Of a stretch of 64,000 nucleotides of DNA, positions 1-10,600 are shown piece by piece. The stretch comes from Myrmaecium sp. VS I D KN 1. Lineage: Eukaryota; Ascomycota; Dothideomycetes; Valsariales; Valsariaceae. The notes beneath the pieces are model-generated. The model made no database searches. It was not told the origin of the DNA and saw nothing but the letters and a program-made list of their open reading frames with translations. A program made the position numbers and the translations under genes. Position 1 is the stretch's first letter; each line of letters starts with the position of its first letter. The stretch is from positions 62,001 through 126,000 of the forward strand of contig JADQAV010000023.1 in NCBI GenBank assembly GCA_019775845.1, read 5' to 3'.

Positions 1-2043
1 CCACTTCCGGAAGGATTTCGAGAACGAGGTGTCGAGGCATACATAGATTCTCTCCTGGACTTCGGGACCCGGTCATGGCTCCTCCAGACGCTCTGCGGCG
101 GCGTCCACATCTTGGATTTCTTCACCCGGGACCCGGACCTCTATTCCCTAATCATCCCGGCGGAATGGCGAGCTTGGTTCAAGAGCAGGGATATCATGGA
201 TATCTTGGACCTCTTTATGAGGGAAGACCTCCAGCAGTTAGAGGAGCATCCGGAAGAGTCAGGGGAATGGCGGGGTGGGCCTGCGCCGCCGCCGTCGTTG
301 GTGAAGTACCTGTGGGATGTGAGACGGCATCTTCTCGATCGGGACTTCCCTCCAAAACGGTCGGGACTGGAAGTGCCCAAGGAACCCACGATGTCACGCC
401 AGATTTCTCTAGGAATGAAGGTCAAGAAGATTCATGAGGTGGACAATTTCGCCCGCTATGTCGACCGTCTGACTGCCGATATCGCGGCTACGAAGAAGAC
501 GGAGATCACCCATATAGCGGACTTCGGATCGGGCCAAAACTACCTGGGACGTGCTCTTGCCTGTAAGCCATACAACAAGCATATCGTTGCTGTGGAAAGC
601 AAACATCATAATATCGAAGGTGCCATGAGCATGGATATCATGGCCAAACTGGTGGAGAAGCCCATCGTTATGCGGAACAAGAAGGAGTTCCGCAAGGCTG
701 CGAGAGCTGCAAAGGCTGCTAAGAAGGCGGGATGTGGACCCAACGGATGTCCACCTGTCGAGTCGACAGAATCAGATGATGACACGCCTTCAGAGGAAAG
801 GTCACAAGAGACAGTGCCGACAATCGACGACAAGGCTATCGCTACTAAAGGTGAACAGCTTAAAGTAATCTTACACGAACTCAACATCCCCGCCGACCAG
901 AAGATCGCGCACCTTCACACCTTCAGCGACGGTCAAGGTAGCATCCAATACATCGAGCACCGCATCGAAGACGGCAACCTCGCTCCCGTCATCGAGCAAA
1001 TCGTCAACACGCCCTCCTCCACCACATCCACCACCACTCTCGCCAGCACCACCGCTCCAACCTCCAACAACTCCACCGCCACCCCGGAAACACTCGACCT
1101 TACCGTCGCTCCTGTAACCAAGGACCCCAATTTGATGGTCATCTCCCTGCACTCCTGCGGCAACCTTCTCCACCACGGCCTCCGCAGCATCACGCTCAAC
1201 CCCGCCGTCAGCGCTGTCGCCATGATCGGCTGCTGCTACAACCTTATGGGCGAGCGGCTCGGTCCTCCCAGCTACAAACTGCCCTCCCTCCGTCCCCACC
1301 ACCCACGACTCGAAACCACCTCCTCGTACGACCCGCACGGCTTCCCCATGAGCGACCGACTGGCGACATACATCCCTCGTTCAGCCCCCACGCACCACAC
1401 CGACGACGCAGACCATCCGGACGACGCCCCCGACGACGCGGGCGTGCGCTGGAACATCACCGCGCGCATGATGGCGGTGCAAGCGCCGCAGAACTGGGGG
1501 CGGGAGGAGAGCGATGCCTTCTTCACCCGGCACTTCTACCGGGCGCTGCTGCAGCGGGTCTTCCTCGACTGCGGGGTGGTGGAGCGGCCGAAGGTGGGCA
1601 AGGAGGGCACGCTGCTGTGGGGTGCGGGTCGGAGTCCCGCGGGCACGGGTAGCCCGACCGCGGGGGAGGGCGGCACGGAGCCGATCATCGTGGGCAATTT
1701 AAGGAAGGGGGCGTATCGGGATTTTGTGACGTATGTGCGGAGTGCGTTGGCGAAGGTGGAGGGGAATGGGGGGGAGAGGGGGAGGTGGATTAGGGAGGTG
1801 GTGGGGGGGTTGAGCGATGAGGAGATTAGGGCGTATGAGGAGCGGTTTGGGGAGAGGAAGAAGGATTTGAGTGTGGTGTGGAGTTTGATGGCGTATAGTG
1901 CGGGCGTGGTGGAGGCGATGATTGTGGTGGATCGGTGGAGTTGGCTGAAGGAGCAGCCGGAGGTGGGAGAGGCGTGGGTGGAGGCCGTGTTTGATTATCG
2001 GTTGAGCCCGAGGAACTTGGTGGTTGTGGGGTTGAAGAAGTAA
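1..2043 (+). CDS. METTL25/RRNAD1-type methyltransferase-like protein (5' partial)
   Basis: The frame is already open at base 1, so the start lies outside the window; 680 residues are visible. At about visible residues 174-182 there is a methyltransferase motif I (DFGSGQNYLGRAL), and near residue 380 comes LHSCGNLLHHGLR followed by GCCYNLMGERLGPPSY. This order, a glycine-rich SAM loop followed by an H-(S/T)-C-G-(D/N)-L segment and a (C)CCY motif, is that of the METTL25/RRNAD1 family. Family membership is recognised from motifs; substrate is not known from sequence. An acidic, S/T-rich low-complexity insert separates the motifs (about residues 250-365). No intron is needed. Codon third positions shift from C-rich (about 1000-1480) to G-rich (about 1500-2040). 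Confidence 0.85.
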   Translation, partial: PLPEGFRERGVEAYIDSLLDFGTRSWLLQTLCGGVHILDFFTRDPDLYSLIIPAEWRAWFKSRDIMDILDLFMREDLQQLEEHPEESGEWRGGPAPPPSLVKYLWDVRRHLLDRDFPPKRSGLEVPKEPTMSRQISLGMKVKKIHEVDNFARYVDRLTADIAATKKTEITHIADFGSGQNYLGRALACKPYNKHIVAVESKHHNIEGAMSMDIMAKLVEKPIVMRNKKEFRKAARAAKAAKKAGCGPNGCPPVESTESDDDTPSEERSQETVPTIDDKAIATKGEQLKVILHELNIPADQKIAHLHTFSDGQGSIQYIEHRIEDGNLAPVIEQIVNTPSSTTSTTTLASTTAPTSNNSTATPETLDLTVAPVTKDPNLMVISLHSCGNLLHHGLRSITLNPAVSAVAMIGCCYNLMGERLGPPSYKLPSLRPHHPRLETTSSYDPHGFPMSDRLATYIPRSAPTHHTDDADHPDDAPDDAGVRWNITARMMAVQAPQNWGREESDAFFTRHFYRALLQRVFLDCGVVERPKVGKEGTLLWGAGRSPAGTGSPTAGEGGTEPIIVGNLRKGAYRDFVTYVRSALAKVEGNGGERGRWIREVVGGLSDEEIRAYEERFGERKKDLSVVWSLMAYSAGVVEAMIVVDRWSWLKEQPEVGEAWVEAVFDYRLSPRNLVVVGLKK

Positions 2044-2545
2044 AGAGCAAGGCACAGGGAAGGATTGAGGTTGTGACTGGTTCTCTTTGGATGCTCAGAA
2101 GCCTCGAATTTGGCGTGGATTGCATGGAAAAGCATTTAGAGGTTGGGTTTTGTTCTGTAGAGGATATTATATGGCAGACGAGTTCGGATCATGGCCTGAG
2201 ATCATAAGATAGATCGATGCTGCGATCCTTCATGTGTAGTCGCTGGGCCTTATACATCTACCTGCATCCTTCCAAAGGCTGCTCGCCATGCTTACCAAGT
2301 TAGTCAATAATTGAGACCTTCACCACTCGCAGCTCGTACCAGGAGTAGAGGATGGATGGACATTGATGTTGTGCCTTAGGCAACGCTAAAGCCTTACCCC
2401 TCTGTGTTACCGGCGTTCAGCCGAATGATGTCAATGAGTCAGGCACCGCGGAAGAAAATCATCAGATCGCAAAAGATACGGAAACCTTCACACTCATTCC
2501 CACCGTCATTCTTTTGAAGGAAGGATAGCAACAGCATCAGGACAA
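2044..2545. other. intergenic: 3' UTR of methyltransferase and PPX1 promoter
   Basis: 502 nt between two same-strand genes. No coding frame with support, no repeat and no clear TATA box seen. It must hold the terminator of the upstream gene and the promoter of PPX1. Confidence 0.6.
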
Positions 2546-3930
2546 ATGGCCGAACCGTACACCCCTCTTGTGGCGGACCCCAACATGAAGCTTCCGCCCT
2601 GCTCCATGCGCAGCTTCCTGGCGGAAGCACGAAGGCATCTCCGCAACGCGCCTCGCACCACCCAACACCTGACCTTGGTAATTGGCAATGAATCTGCAGG
2701 TATATATGACAAACATCCCATATTTTGATTCTAGCTCTAAGCCGTCTAACAAACCTCTCAGATCTCGATTCTCTGGTCTCTCCCATCCTCTTCTCCTACA
2801 TCCTCTCCCGGACCAAGCATCTCCACATCCCCATCTCGCACCTCCGCCGCGACGCGCTCCGCCTGCGGCCCGAAGTCCTCTCCCTCCTCCCGCTCTCCTC
2901 CCTCACCCCCGAGCACCTCATCACGCTCGACGAGCTCCCCTCACCAACCGAGCTCCCCGCGGACCGCACCTCCTGGATCCTGCTCGACCACAACAAGTTC
3001 ACCGGACCGCTAGCCAAACACTACAGCAGCAAGGTGGTGGGCTGCATCGACCACCACGCGGACGAGGGCGCGGTGGCGCGGACGGCGGCGGCGGAGCCGC
3101 GGGTGATCGAGCGGGCGGGCAGCTGCAGCAGCCTGGTGACGGCGTGGCTGAAGCCGCACTGGGACTGCCTGACGCTGCAGGCGATCGAGTCGACGCCAGC
3201 GATCGGCCAGCTGGGCGACATGCGCAACATCCTCGAGGACGCGAACCTGGCGCGGCTGTGGGACGCGCAGGCGGCGCTGCTGGGCGCGGCGGCGGTCCTG
3301 GTCGACACGGCGAACCTGAGGAGCGCGGAGAAGACGACGGACAAGGATCGCGCGGCGCTGGAGGCGTTGGAGATTCGCATCAGTTTGGGACGGGGCCCGT
3401 GGTTGGGCGTGGATTGGGATCGGGAGGGGTTTTGGAGGATGGTGGAGGGGTGGAAGGGGGATTTGGGGGGCTTGACGGTGCGGGAGGTGCTGGAGAAGGA
3501 TTACAAGGAGTGGGAGGAGGGTGAGGTTCGGTTGGGCGTGGCGAGCGTGGTGAAGAAGGTGGAGTGGCTGGTGGAGAAGGCTGGGACGGACAGGGAGAAT
3601 GGGAAGGGCGATGGAGTCTTCCTGGAGGAGCTGAAGGGGTTTGCGGAGGAGAAGGGCTTGGATGTTGTGGTGGTGATGACGACTTCGAATGAGGACGGGC
3701 GGTTTCAGAGGGAGTTGCTCGTGTGGGCGCTCAACGAGAAAGGCGTCAAGATGGCGAAGAAGTTTGCGACGGACGCGGCGGAAGAGCTGAAGCTGGAGGA
3801 ATGGAGCGCGCCCTTTGGGAAGCTGGACGATGAGGGTCAGAACGGACAGTGGAGGAAGGCTTGGTGGCAGCGGAACACGGCATGCAGCAGGAAACAGGTT
3901 GCACCGTTGTTGAGGCAGGCTGCCTTGTAA
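2546..3930 (+). CDS. PPX1: exopolyphosphatase PPX1 (DHH/DHHA2 phosphoesterase)
   Basis: Two exons, 2546-2699 and 3762-equivalent frame from 2762-3930; the 62-nt intron 2700-2761 has donor GTATAT and acceptor CAG. Splicing gives the family motif NESADLDSLVS across the junction, which fixes both splice sites. The product is 440 aa. DHH-family motifs follow in order: DLDS (about residues 52-55), LLDHNKF (about 125) and the signature IDHHADEG (about 147), all metal-binding aspartates and histidines. A DHHA2-type tail ends with QRNTACSRKQVAPLLRQ, typical of fungal PPX1. Known role of the family: processive release of phosphate from inorganic polyphosphate in cytosol. Start chosen because it is the first in-frame ATG and gives the usual short basic N-terminus. 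Confidence 0.93.
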
Positions 3931-4120
3931 GGGGAAGACGGCCAAAGCCGGGTTGACGACGGTGAGCCGAGCGCTTAGCGGCGGCGGCTGCTGCTGCTTG
4001 CTGCTGTTGTATTCTCGAGACGGTGTGTGATGTATCGCAACGCTGACCGATCTTGTTGTTGCGGTCTCGGGAAAAAACCCACGTGTCTACGCTGGAGAGG
4101 GTGAACGGCGGGGGGGGGGG

Positions 4121-4219
4121 NNNNNNNNNNNNNNNNNNNNNNNNNNNNNNNNNNNNNNNNNNNNNNNNNNNNNNNNNNNNNNNNNNNNNNNNNNNNNNNN
4201 NNNNNNNNNNNNNNNNNNN
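4121..4219. other. assembly gap (99 N) flanked by G11 and C19
   Basis: The N run is preceded by a pure G run (4110-4120) and followed by a pure C run (4220-4238). The homopolymers face each other as expected if reads from both sides lost signal and were base-called as G. See the finding on this gap. Confidence 0.97.
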
Positions 4220-5487
4220 CCCCCCCCCCCCCCCCCCCTCTCCAAACCACTTCTTCTTCGCTCACGAGACCGCGCGGTATGTATCCGTATCTCTTTAGTA
4301 CCTAGGCCTAGGGCTGTTGCTCGGTGGAACCCAGAGGACCAGAGGAACCTGTTGCTATGACGGCAGCTCGCGTGGGCAGGGAGGGGGGGGAGGGATCGTC
4401 CAGTCCCCTTTATTATGTGGAATCGGAGCGGTTCAGCTATTTACTATGGATGAATCGCTGCCCACGATGCCCACGATGCCCACGATGCCCAAAGGGGCTG
4501 GGACCCCCCTCAACCTCAACCTCTTCGGTTTGGGCGGGAAAAAAATGTGGCCTCTTCTTTTTTGCCCAAAATTTCCTTGCTTTCTCTCCTCTCTCTCGAG
4601 TACTCCGTACCTACTTACTCACCTATTGAATGCCCCCCTAAAGAGATGCACTCCTGCTGACGATATCCACGGGACATTGGACATTGGATCTTCAGGTGGT
4701 GACCGCTCCACTCGCTCTCACCAGGCTGACACAAAGGAAAAGAGCCAAAAAAAGCCCTCGATTTTCGGGAGCACCCGCGCGTGCCGAGGCTGAGGGGAGG
4801 AGATAATACGGATTTCCTGCATCCCTCCCCTCCCCTCCCCAGCATTCTGCGGCAAAACAAACGTGCCGTGCTGGGATTTTCTTATTATTCGCCATACCAG
4901 TGGTGGTGGTGGCGAGTGGGAGAAGGGGGTTGAAGTATGTATGTATGTAAATAGTAGACTACTAGGGACTAGGGATGAAACTTGCAATATGTATACGATG
5001 TTCACTTTTTTTTTTCTCCTTCCGCAGCAAGAGAGACTAGGTCCTAATATCATGAGCAGGCGGGAGCGAATACGCTGCACGACTATTCTTGGGCATGCGA
5101 GATCACACTTTTGATAGACAAACTCATGCTACTGTATGTACCTAGCAAACCGGTACGTGCATCGCTTTCGCAGGAGTTCAGCGTGTGAGTACCTATGTAG
5201 GTTGAGGTTGACGGACCGAGCGAGCGAGCGAGCGAGGTGTGGGAGGTATGAGGTACAAGGTACAGGTTACAGGTACCAAGGGCCGTTCGACCTCGCAAAA
5301 GCTGGAGAAGGGAAACGCACGAGGCGTATGTATGTATGTATACAGTACCCTCTGCTCGAAAATAGATCTATCACTTGTTGAGGCTTTTGCGATTTGGGAC
5401 GACTGCATCTTGCCTAATGCGCAGCTGGTTACTGTATGCAGGCCAGAGCAGGATGGGTTGGTTTGCAAGGAGGAGGAGGGGGATGTG

Positions 5488-5521
5488 CGTGTGTGTGTGT
5501 GTGTCTCTCTCTCTCTCTCTC
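5488..5521. repeat. (TG)n followed by (TC)n microsatellite
   Basis: A run of TG dinucleotides passes directly into a run of TC dinucleotides. The strand therefore has an alternating purine-pyrimidine part and a polypyrimidine part side by side. Confidence 0.85.
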
Positions 5522-7293
5522 CGTCTCTTTTACTCCCTCTGTTCACGCGAGCGGTCATGGCCTGGATTGGCTTCTTCTTTTTTGGTCTCCTCTTTCGATG
5601 GACGGAACGCGGTCGACGACGATGGCTGGAAGTCTGTCTGGCTGGGACGACTGGCAAACAGCTCTCCCACAGGCTGTTTTTGGATTGTGGGGACGTTTGG
5701 GTTAGGTTAGGTTAGTTGTTGTAGGCTATTGGCGCGGGGCGGGTGACGGGCGCTGCATTGACAACACAGCACGCATGGTGCAGGCAGGCCCGCTGAGCCA
5801 CTGATGGAGCGCAACGTCGAAGGGGGGTCGACGACGGTTAACGCATGTTGGTCGACGGAAAGGGGAAGGGGGCGATGGGGAGCGGTTTTCTCTTTCCTTT
5901 CTTTCTTTCGCCTCACTGCTCGTCGTTGGCAGAGAGGCAACGTCGGTTGGTGGATGAGGTTCAACGATGGGTCTCAGACCGGGTCGGTTGGGTCGCAGAA
6001 GCGGTCTGCTAGGTATCTCTCTGTCTTCCCCCTCCGGTGTGTCTCCGGGTTCTGAGCGCTCTCCCACCTCTCCCACCTCACCCACCACCCACCCCCCGAC
6101 CTGTCAGCCTGGCTGGTGAGCCACACCAGCGCGATGGGGATAGGATCGCCTGGAGATTCGACCGGGCTGTGTGTTGTGTGGGATGACGAGAGGGGGAGGG
6201 GCCCGCGACTGACTCGACTCGGTCCTCCGTTGCACTGCTGGCTTTCCCGGCGAGGCTACGCGGCGATCTGGTTCAACGAAGCGAGCTAGAAGCTGCGGTC
6301 TGTCCTCGCTGCTGGGAGAAGGAGGGCATTTGCTGGAAAAGTGTGCCCGCGAGCGCTGAGCTATGTAAAGACGCCGAATTGCACACCCGGATTGGCAAAG
6401 GGAACCGTCTACTTTACCCATAAATCTTCGCCCGCCAACAGCCACAGCGCCGATGAGTCCTGCCCTGCCCCCCTCCCCCTTGCTGTGAAGTCGTTTGGTG
6501 AGCTGCACGCGGCTGAAAACGGGGCTGGGCCAACCGCCAAACCGGCCTCTCACGGCTGGCGCTGCCCTGTGGAAGCGCGCAGCCGGACCTGATGCTTGCC
6601 CGGCCGTTGGGCCCTGATTCGCTGCGATGGCTGGCGCGGATGGATGAGGTGTCTGCTGCGCCTGCAAGTCATCGGTGTTTTGGGAGGAGGAAGAGGGGGA
6701 TCAAGGGGACGACTGAGTGGATTGGTTGCTGGTTGCTGGTTGCCGGTTGTTGATGAGCTGCCTCACGCCCTCTCCTTCTCCTGCAGCGCGCCCACCCGCG
6801 ACTGGACTGGATGGGACTGGGGGGCAAAGGAAGGCGTGGAGGTACTGGGTACAGTCGTCGTTGGTGACTGATGAGGAGAAACTCGCCGTAGCGGACGAAG
6901 TAGCCATGTACATACATACCTACATTCATTGATCCATCCACTCACTCATCCATCCATCCATCCATCCACCGCCAGCCGACTGTCGGTCTATCGCCACTCC
7001 TCCGCTGCGAGCAATATCTCACCCGGCCCCGTCGCCATCCTCCTCCTCCAATCCTCTGTTGCTGGCTCCATCGCCTTCACCGTACCTTGGTCCTTCCTCC
7101 CTCACAACCCACCAACCTCCTGTTGCGCGTCAGATCGGATCGCACCCGCACGGCCGACCGCACGCTGTTGTATCGACTGTATGTACTGTAACTCTGCCAC
7201 CTCGACGCAACACACGGACACGGATAGACACAGACACACACACACACATCCTCTGCCCCATCCATCCCTCCCTCCATCCTCTGCTCGAACACC

Positions 7294-7363
7294 GTACATC
7301 GTACATCGTACATCGTACATCGTACATCACACATCGTACATCGCACATCGCACATCGCACATC
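7294..7363. repeat. heptamer minisatellite, 10 copies of GTACATC-type unit
   Basis: Exactly 70 bp made of ten 7-bp units: five GTACATC, one ACACATC, one GTACATC and three GCACATC. The period is not a multiple of three, so all frames stay open through it. It sits about 290 nt upstream of the start codon of the RasGAP-like gene, probably in its leader. Confidence 0.92.
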
Positions 7364-7651
7364 GTTCACTGGCACCGACCCGTGGCTGCACTCCTCTGCG
7401 AGTTACCCGTCAGTTGCCAACCTTCAGTACCCCCTCGCCTCAGCCAACCGGTTGCCGTCGTGCTCGCCCAAAGACTCGAGGGGACGACCGTCGGTACGGG
7501 CACTCGGACCACGGCACCTCACCGAACAACACATCAGCCTTTCCCTAAAACGCATGCTGATTTTCCCCCAGTCGCCCTCCTGTTGTTCTGGCAGAGCATG
7601 CACCGCTGAACGGACATGACCTGAACGAGCTCGGGCAACGTCTCGAGTCCT

Positions 7652-10600
7652 ATGTCGGACGTCCTGTATGGCGAAATGATGAAGAGAAACTGCTCGACAC
7701 CGCCGGCGGGCCCAGCAGCCTCCTCCACTCCCCGTGAGTGCTCCCCCCGTTCCTCTCTGACTCGGCCCTATGACACCGCCCTCCCGCCACCGTGTGCGTT
7801 AATACCTCCTCTCCCTTCGCCAATAAGGCTGTGGCCATTTGACTGATGAGCTGGCAACCGCTAACTGTCCTCCCGTACCTACAGCTGTATCCCCCACCGT
7901 GACGGGCATCTCTTCAAGGAGCCACACCCCATCGCAACCCGACTTCCATGACCCTCCTCGAGAAGTCCCTCCACGGCCTTCAAGCCTGCCCAGGTCGCAC
8001 TCGCCTTCCACGCTGCCTTCGACCATGTCGGGTCGACCGGGCGGCCTCAGCGACATCGACAGGTCCGCGACCACCCCGCAGCGCCCCTCGATAGCTCCTT
8101 CCGCTTCCGCGCCGGCAGGAACACTTCCGCGACTGCTTCCGCCGGACTTTTCCCAGTACACCGATCCTTACCTCCCCGCCGCCGCCGTCACAACCTCCAC
8201 CACCTCTCTCGCCGAGCTCGCACATCTCATCCGACTTCAGGGTTATCAGGAACAGCGGCGGTCCCATTCCCGCGTTCGCTTGCACCGATGGCTGGTCTCG
8301 AGCGCGCTTTCCGCACGGCTCGTCCACTGCGGCGAGCTGGCCTACCGCACTTTGGTCGATTGCTTTAGATCGGATGACAAGAAAGGCTTTGCGACGCTCT
8401 ACAACGCCCTCCACGACGTTCGGAACTCTTGCGACGCGACTCGACGTTATGCTTTGCTTGAACCGGACTTGGACTTTGGCAAGTCCAAAGGCGCAAAGAC
8501 TGACAATGTCCAGCAGTCTTTTTCCACGTTCATGCATGAAATCCCGACGAAGATCCGCAACGATCTGCTTGATTTCCTTTCCGAGCTCAGAACTAACCCG
8601 GATTTTCTTGCCACGCGCATCACCAGTTTATCTCAGCAGGAGCTTGCCTCCTTGACTACTTTCCGCCAGGCTTTGGATCCCATTGACTCCGTGATTGGCC
8701 TTCAAGCCCGGGGAAAGATAGCTGGCCCTGCGTCCGCGCAGCGGCCTTCTCAAGCTCAGTCTGGCCCTAGCCCAGTTGAGCGTCTCCTCTCTTTTCAGCG
8801 CCATGATCCGCTTTCTGGCCTGATTTATACTATCTTTGCAAACTCCTCTGGGCCGGATTCCGCAGAGGATCTCCGCCGAACGGACGTTTGGGCCACCACC
8901 TGTGCCAGGCTGTTCATGGAAGCCAAGCCGGGCAGCGAACGGTTCATCAAGAGCGTCCTGGACGCCTGGGCCGGGATGCGTGAGTGGCCGGGTAAAGCTA
9001 ATCTTGAACTTTACTTGATGCAGGTCCTTCAAGATGGCCAGTTCTTGCTCGAGAAGGCCGAAGATCAGGCCGTCCGATCAAGAACGGGGCATCCGGAAGT
9101 CCGCAGCGCAAAGGACACCATCGCTGCCGATGAGTTCTACGACAAGGCTGTCCAGAGGCTGTTTGAAGTTATTGACGATGAACCCAGCGCAGGTGGTATC
9201 CCAGAAGGAACTATCGAGATTGGTACTGCCATCGTCAGAAAGCTCGATAACAACAAGAAGCACTACAGGGTCGCCCAGACGTTCATCGTCTCACGTTGGT
9301 TTTTCTCTACTTACTTGCTCAACGCTATCATTCATCCTGAGGTGCGTATTGATCGAGATTTCCCTCGCGCGTCGGATCTAACAGTCACCAGAGCCAAGGT
9401 ATCATGACACAACACCACATCAATGAACATGCTCGGCAGAAAATTCTCAAAGAAATCGCAATTAGGGCCCAGAAACATGTTTTGGATGCCACCTATAATT
9501 GGTAGGCGTTACTATGCCAGAATCGCATTTGCACGAGCTAACGTCTCGCAGGAAAGCGAATATTCCGATTCTGCCAGAGATCCGTACGCACATTGACAAC
9601 ATCATGAACAGGTTCAGCATCAAGCACGCAAAGTCTCACGCGAAACCCGTGCTCCTCCCCGCAAAGGCAATCACCTCTCCTCGCGAGACGGTGGAGGTTC
9701 AGCCCTTCATCGTCATCTCCCCTTCTGACATAGTTACTCTCGTCAACTCCCTGTTTCCTGAGCGTCGTCCACCTTCGAGTCACTTCGAGCGTGACTCGCA
9801 TCGCTCAGGACAGGCATCCTCCGCCGCATCTAGTATCTTCCAATCCAGATCCGCCGATTCTACCTCTATCCTCAGCCAGAGCGCTTCATCCATGACCAGT
9901 GATACTACTTCCCGCGAGCCTCTCCTAGACTCGTGTGGTCAGATAATCGACGCGCAGACCGCCCTCCTCGGCATCAGCCCACCTTATCACCTTGAAGAAG
10001 AACCAAAAATAGCCCCTACCGAAGAGTACGGTCGACGCTTGCGAGCAGCGTGCTCGGAAATGTCGCGACTTTTGGGCGTTGAGGCTAGCTCTGGCTCCTG
10101 CCACCCTTGTGCAGAGAGATGGGCTGTTTTGTATGTCTCGCCCGACGGGAAAGAACTAAAAACACGCATGCGTAAGGACGCTGAAGATGAAGAAGAATCA
10201 GACGAAGATTCACCAGCAGATAGTGACAGTGACGATGAAGGACCGTCCGGAATGGATCTTGAGAGCGACTACCATCAGCTGAAAGAGTCCATCGCGAAAT
10301 TGGTCGTGGAATACGAGATCCCGAAAGAACTGGCCCCGGAAAGCGATACCAAGGCTTTCAGCAACCGCACCACGACGCATAGACGGGATGCTGCGCGCGT
10401 TCGGACTCAGGGCCGTGACAAGCCAGAGATTCCAGAGATTTTGGGATCGAAAAACCCGTTCAGTAATCAAAGCAATCTCTCTAGCATGATTGCATCTCAA
10501 AGATCAGGTTTGCCGATTCGACATCGCTCACCGCAGCATCCTCGGAGCAGTAGCAATCCAAACTCGGAGTACTTGAAAGAACAGGAGAAGCCCTCCGTTC

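Larger units (their letters stand above)
3931..7651. other. 3.7 kb gene-free, repeat-rich region with assembly gap
   Basis: No convincing gene. Contents: a 99-N gap (4121-4219), runs of (GTAT)n near 4935 and 5326, (CGAG)n near 5219-5235, a (TG)n-(TC)n tract near 5488-5521, three TTAGG-like units at about 5698-5715, a (CATC)n run near 6948-6968 and a 7-bp minisatellite (7294-7363). Open frames here (up to 226 aa) are made mostly of simple repeats and lack family resemblance. The right part (about 6900-7651) is C-rich and ATG-containing and is probably the long leader of the next gene. Confidence 0.6.

Noticed and set aside
6929-7609. 226-aa + frame upstream of the RasGAP-like gene
   Set aside because: Built largely of (CATC)n and heptamer repeats and His/Ser/Thr/Pro; open in several frames at once because of repeat period. 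Most likely leader.
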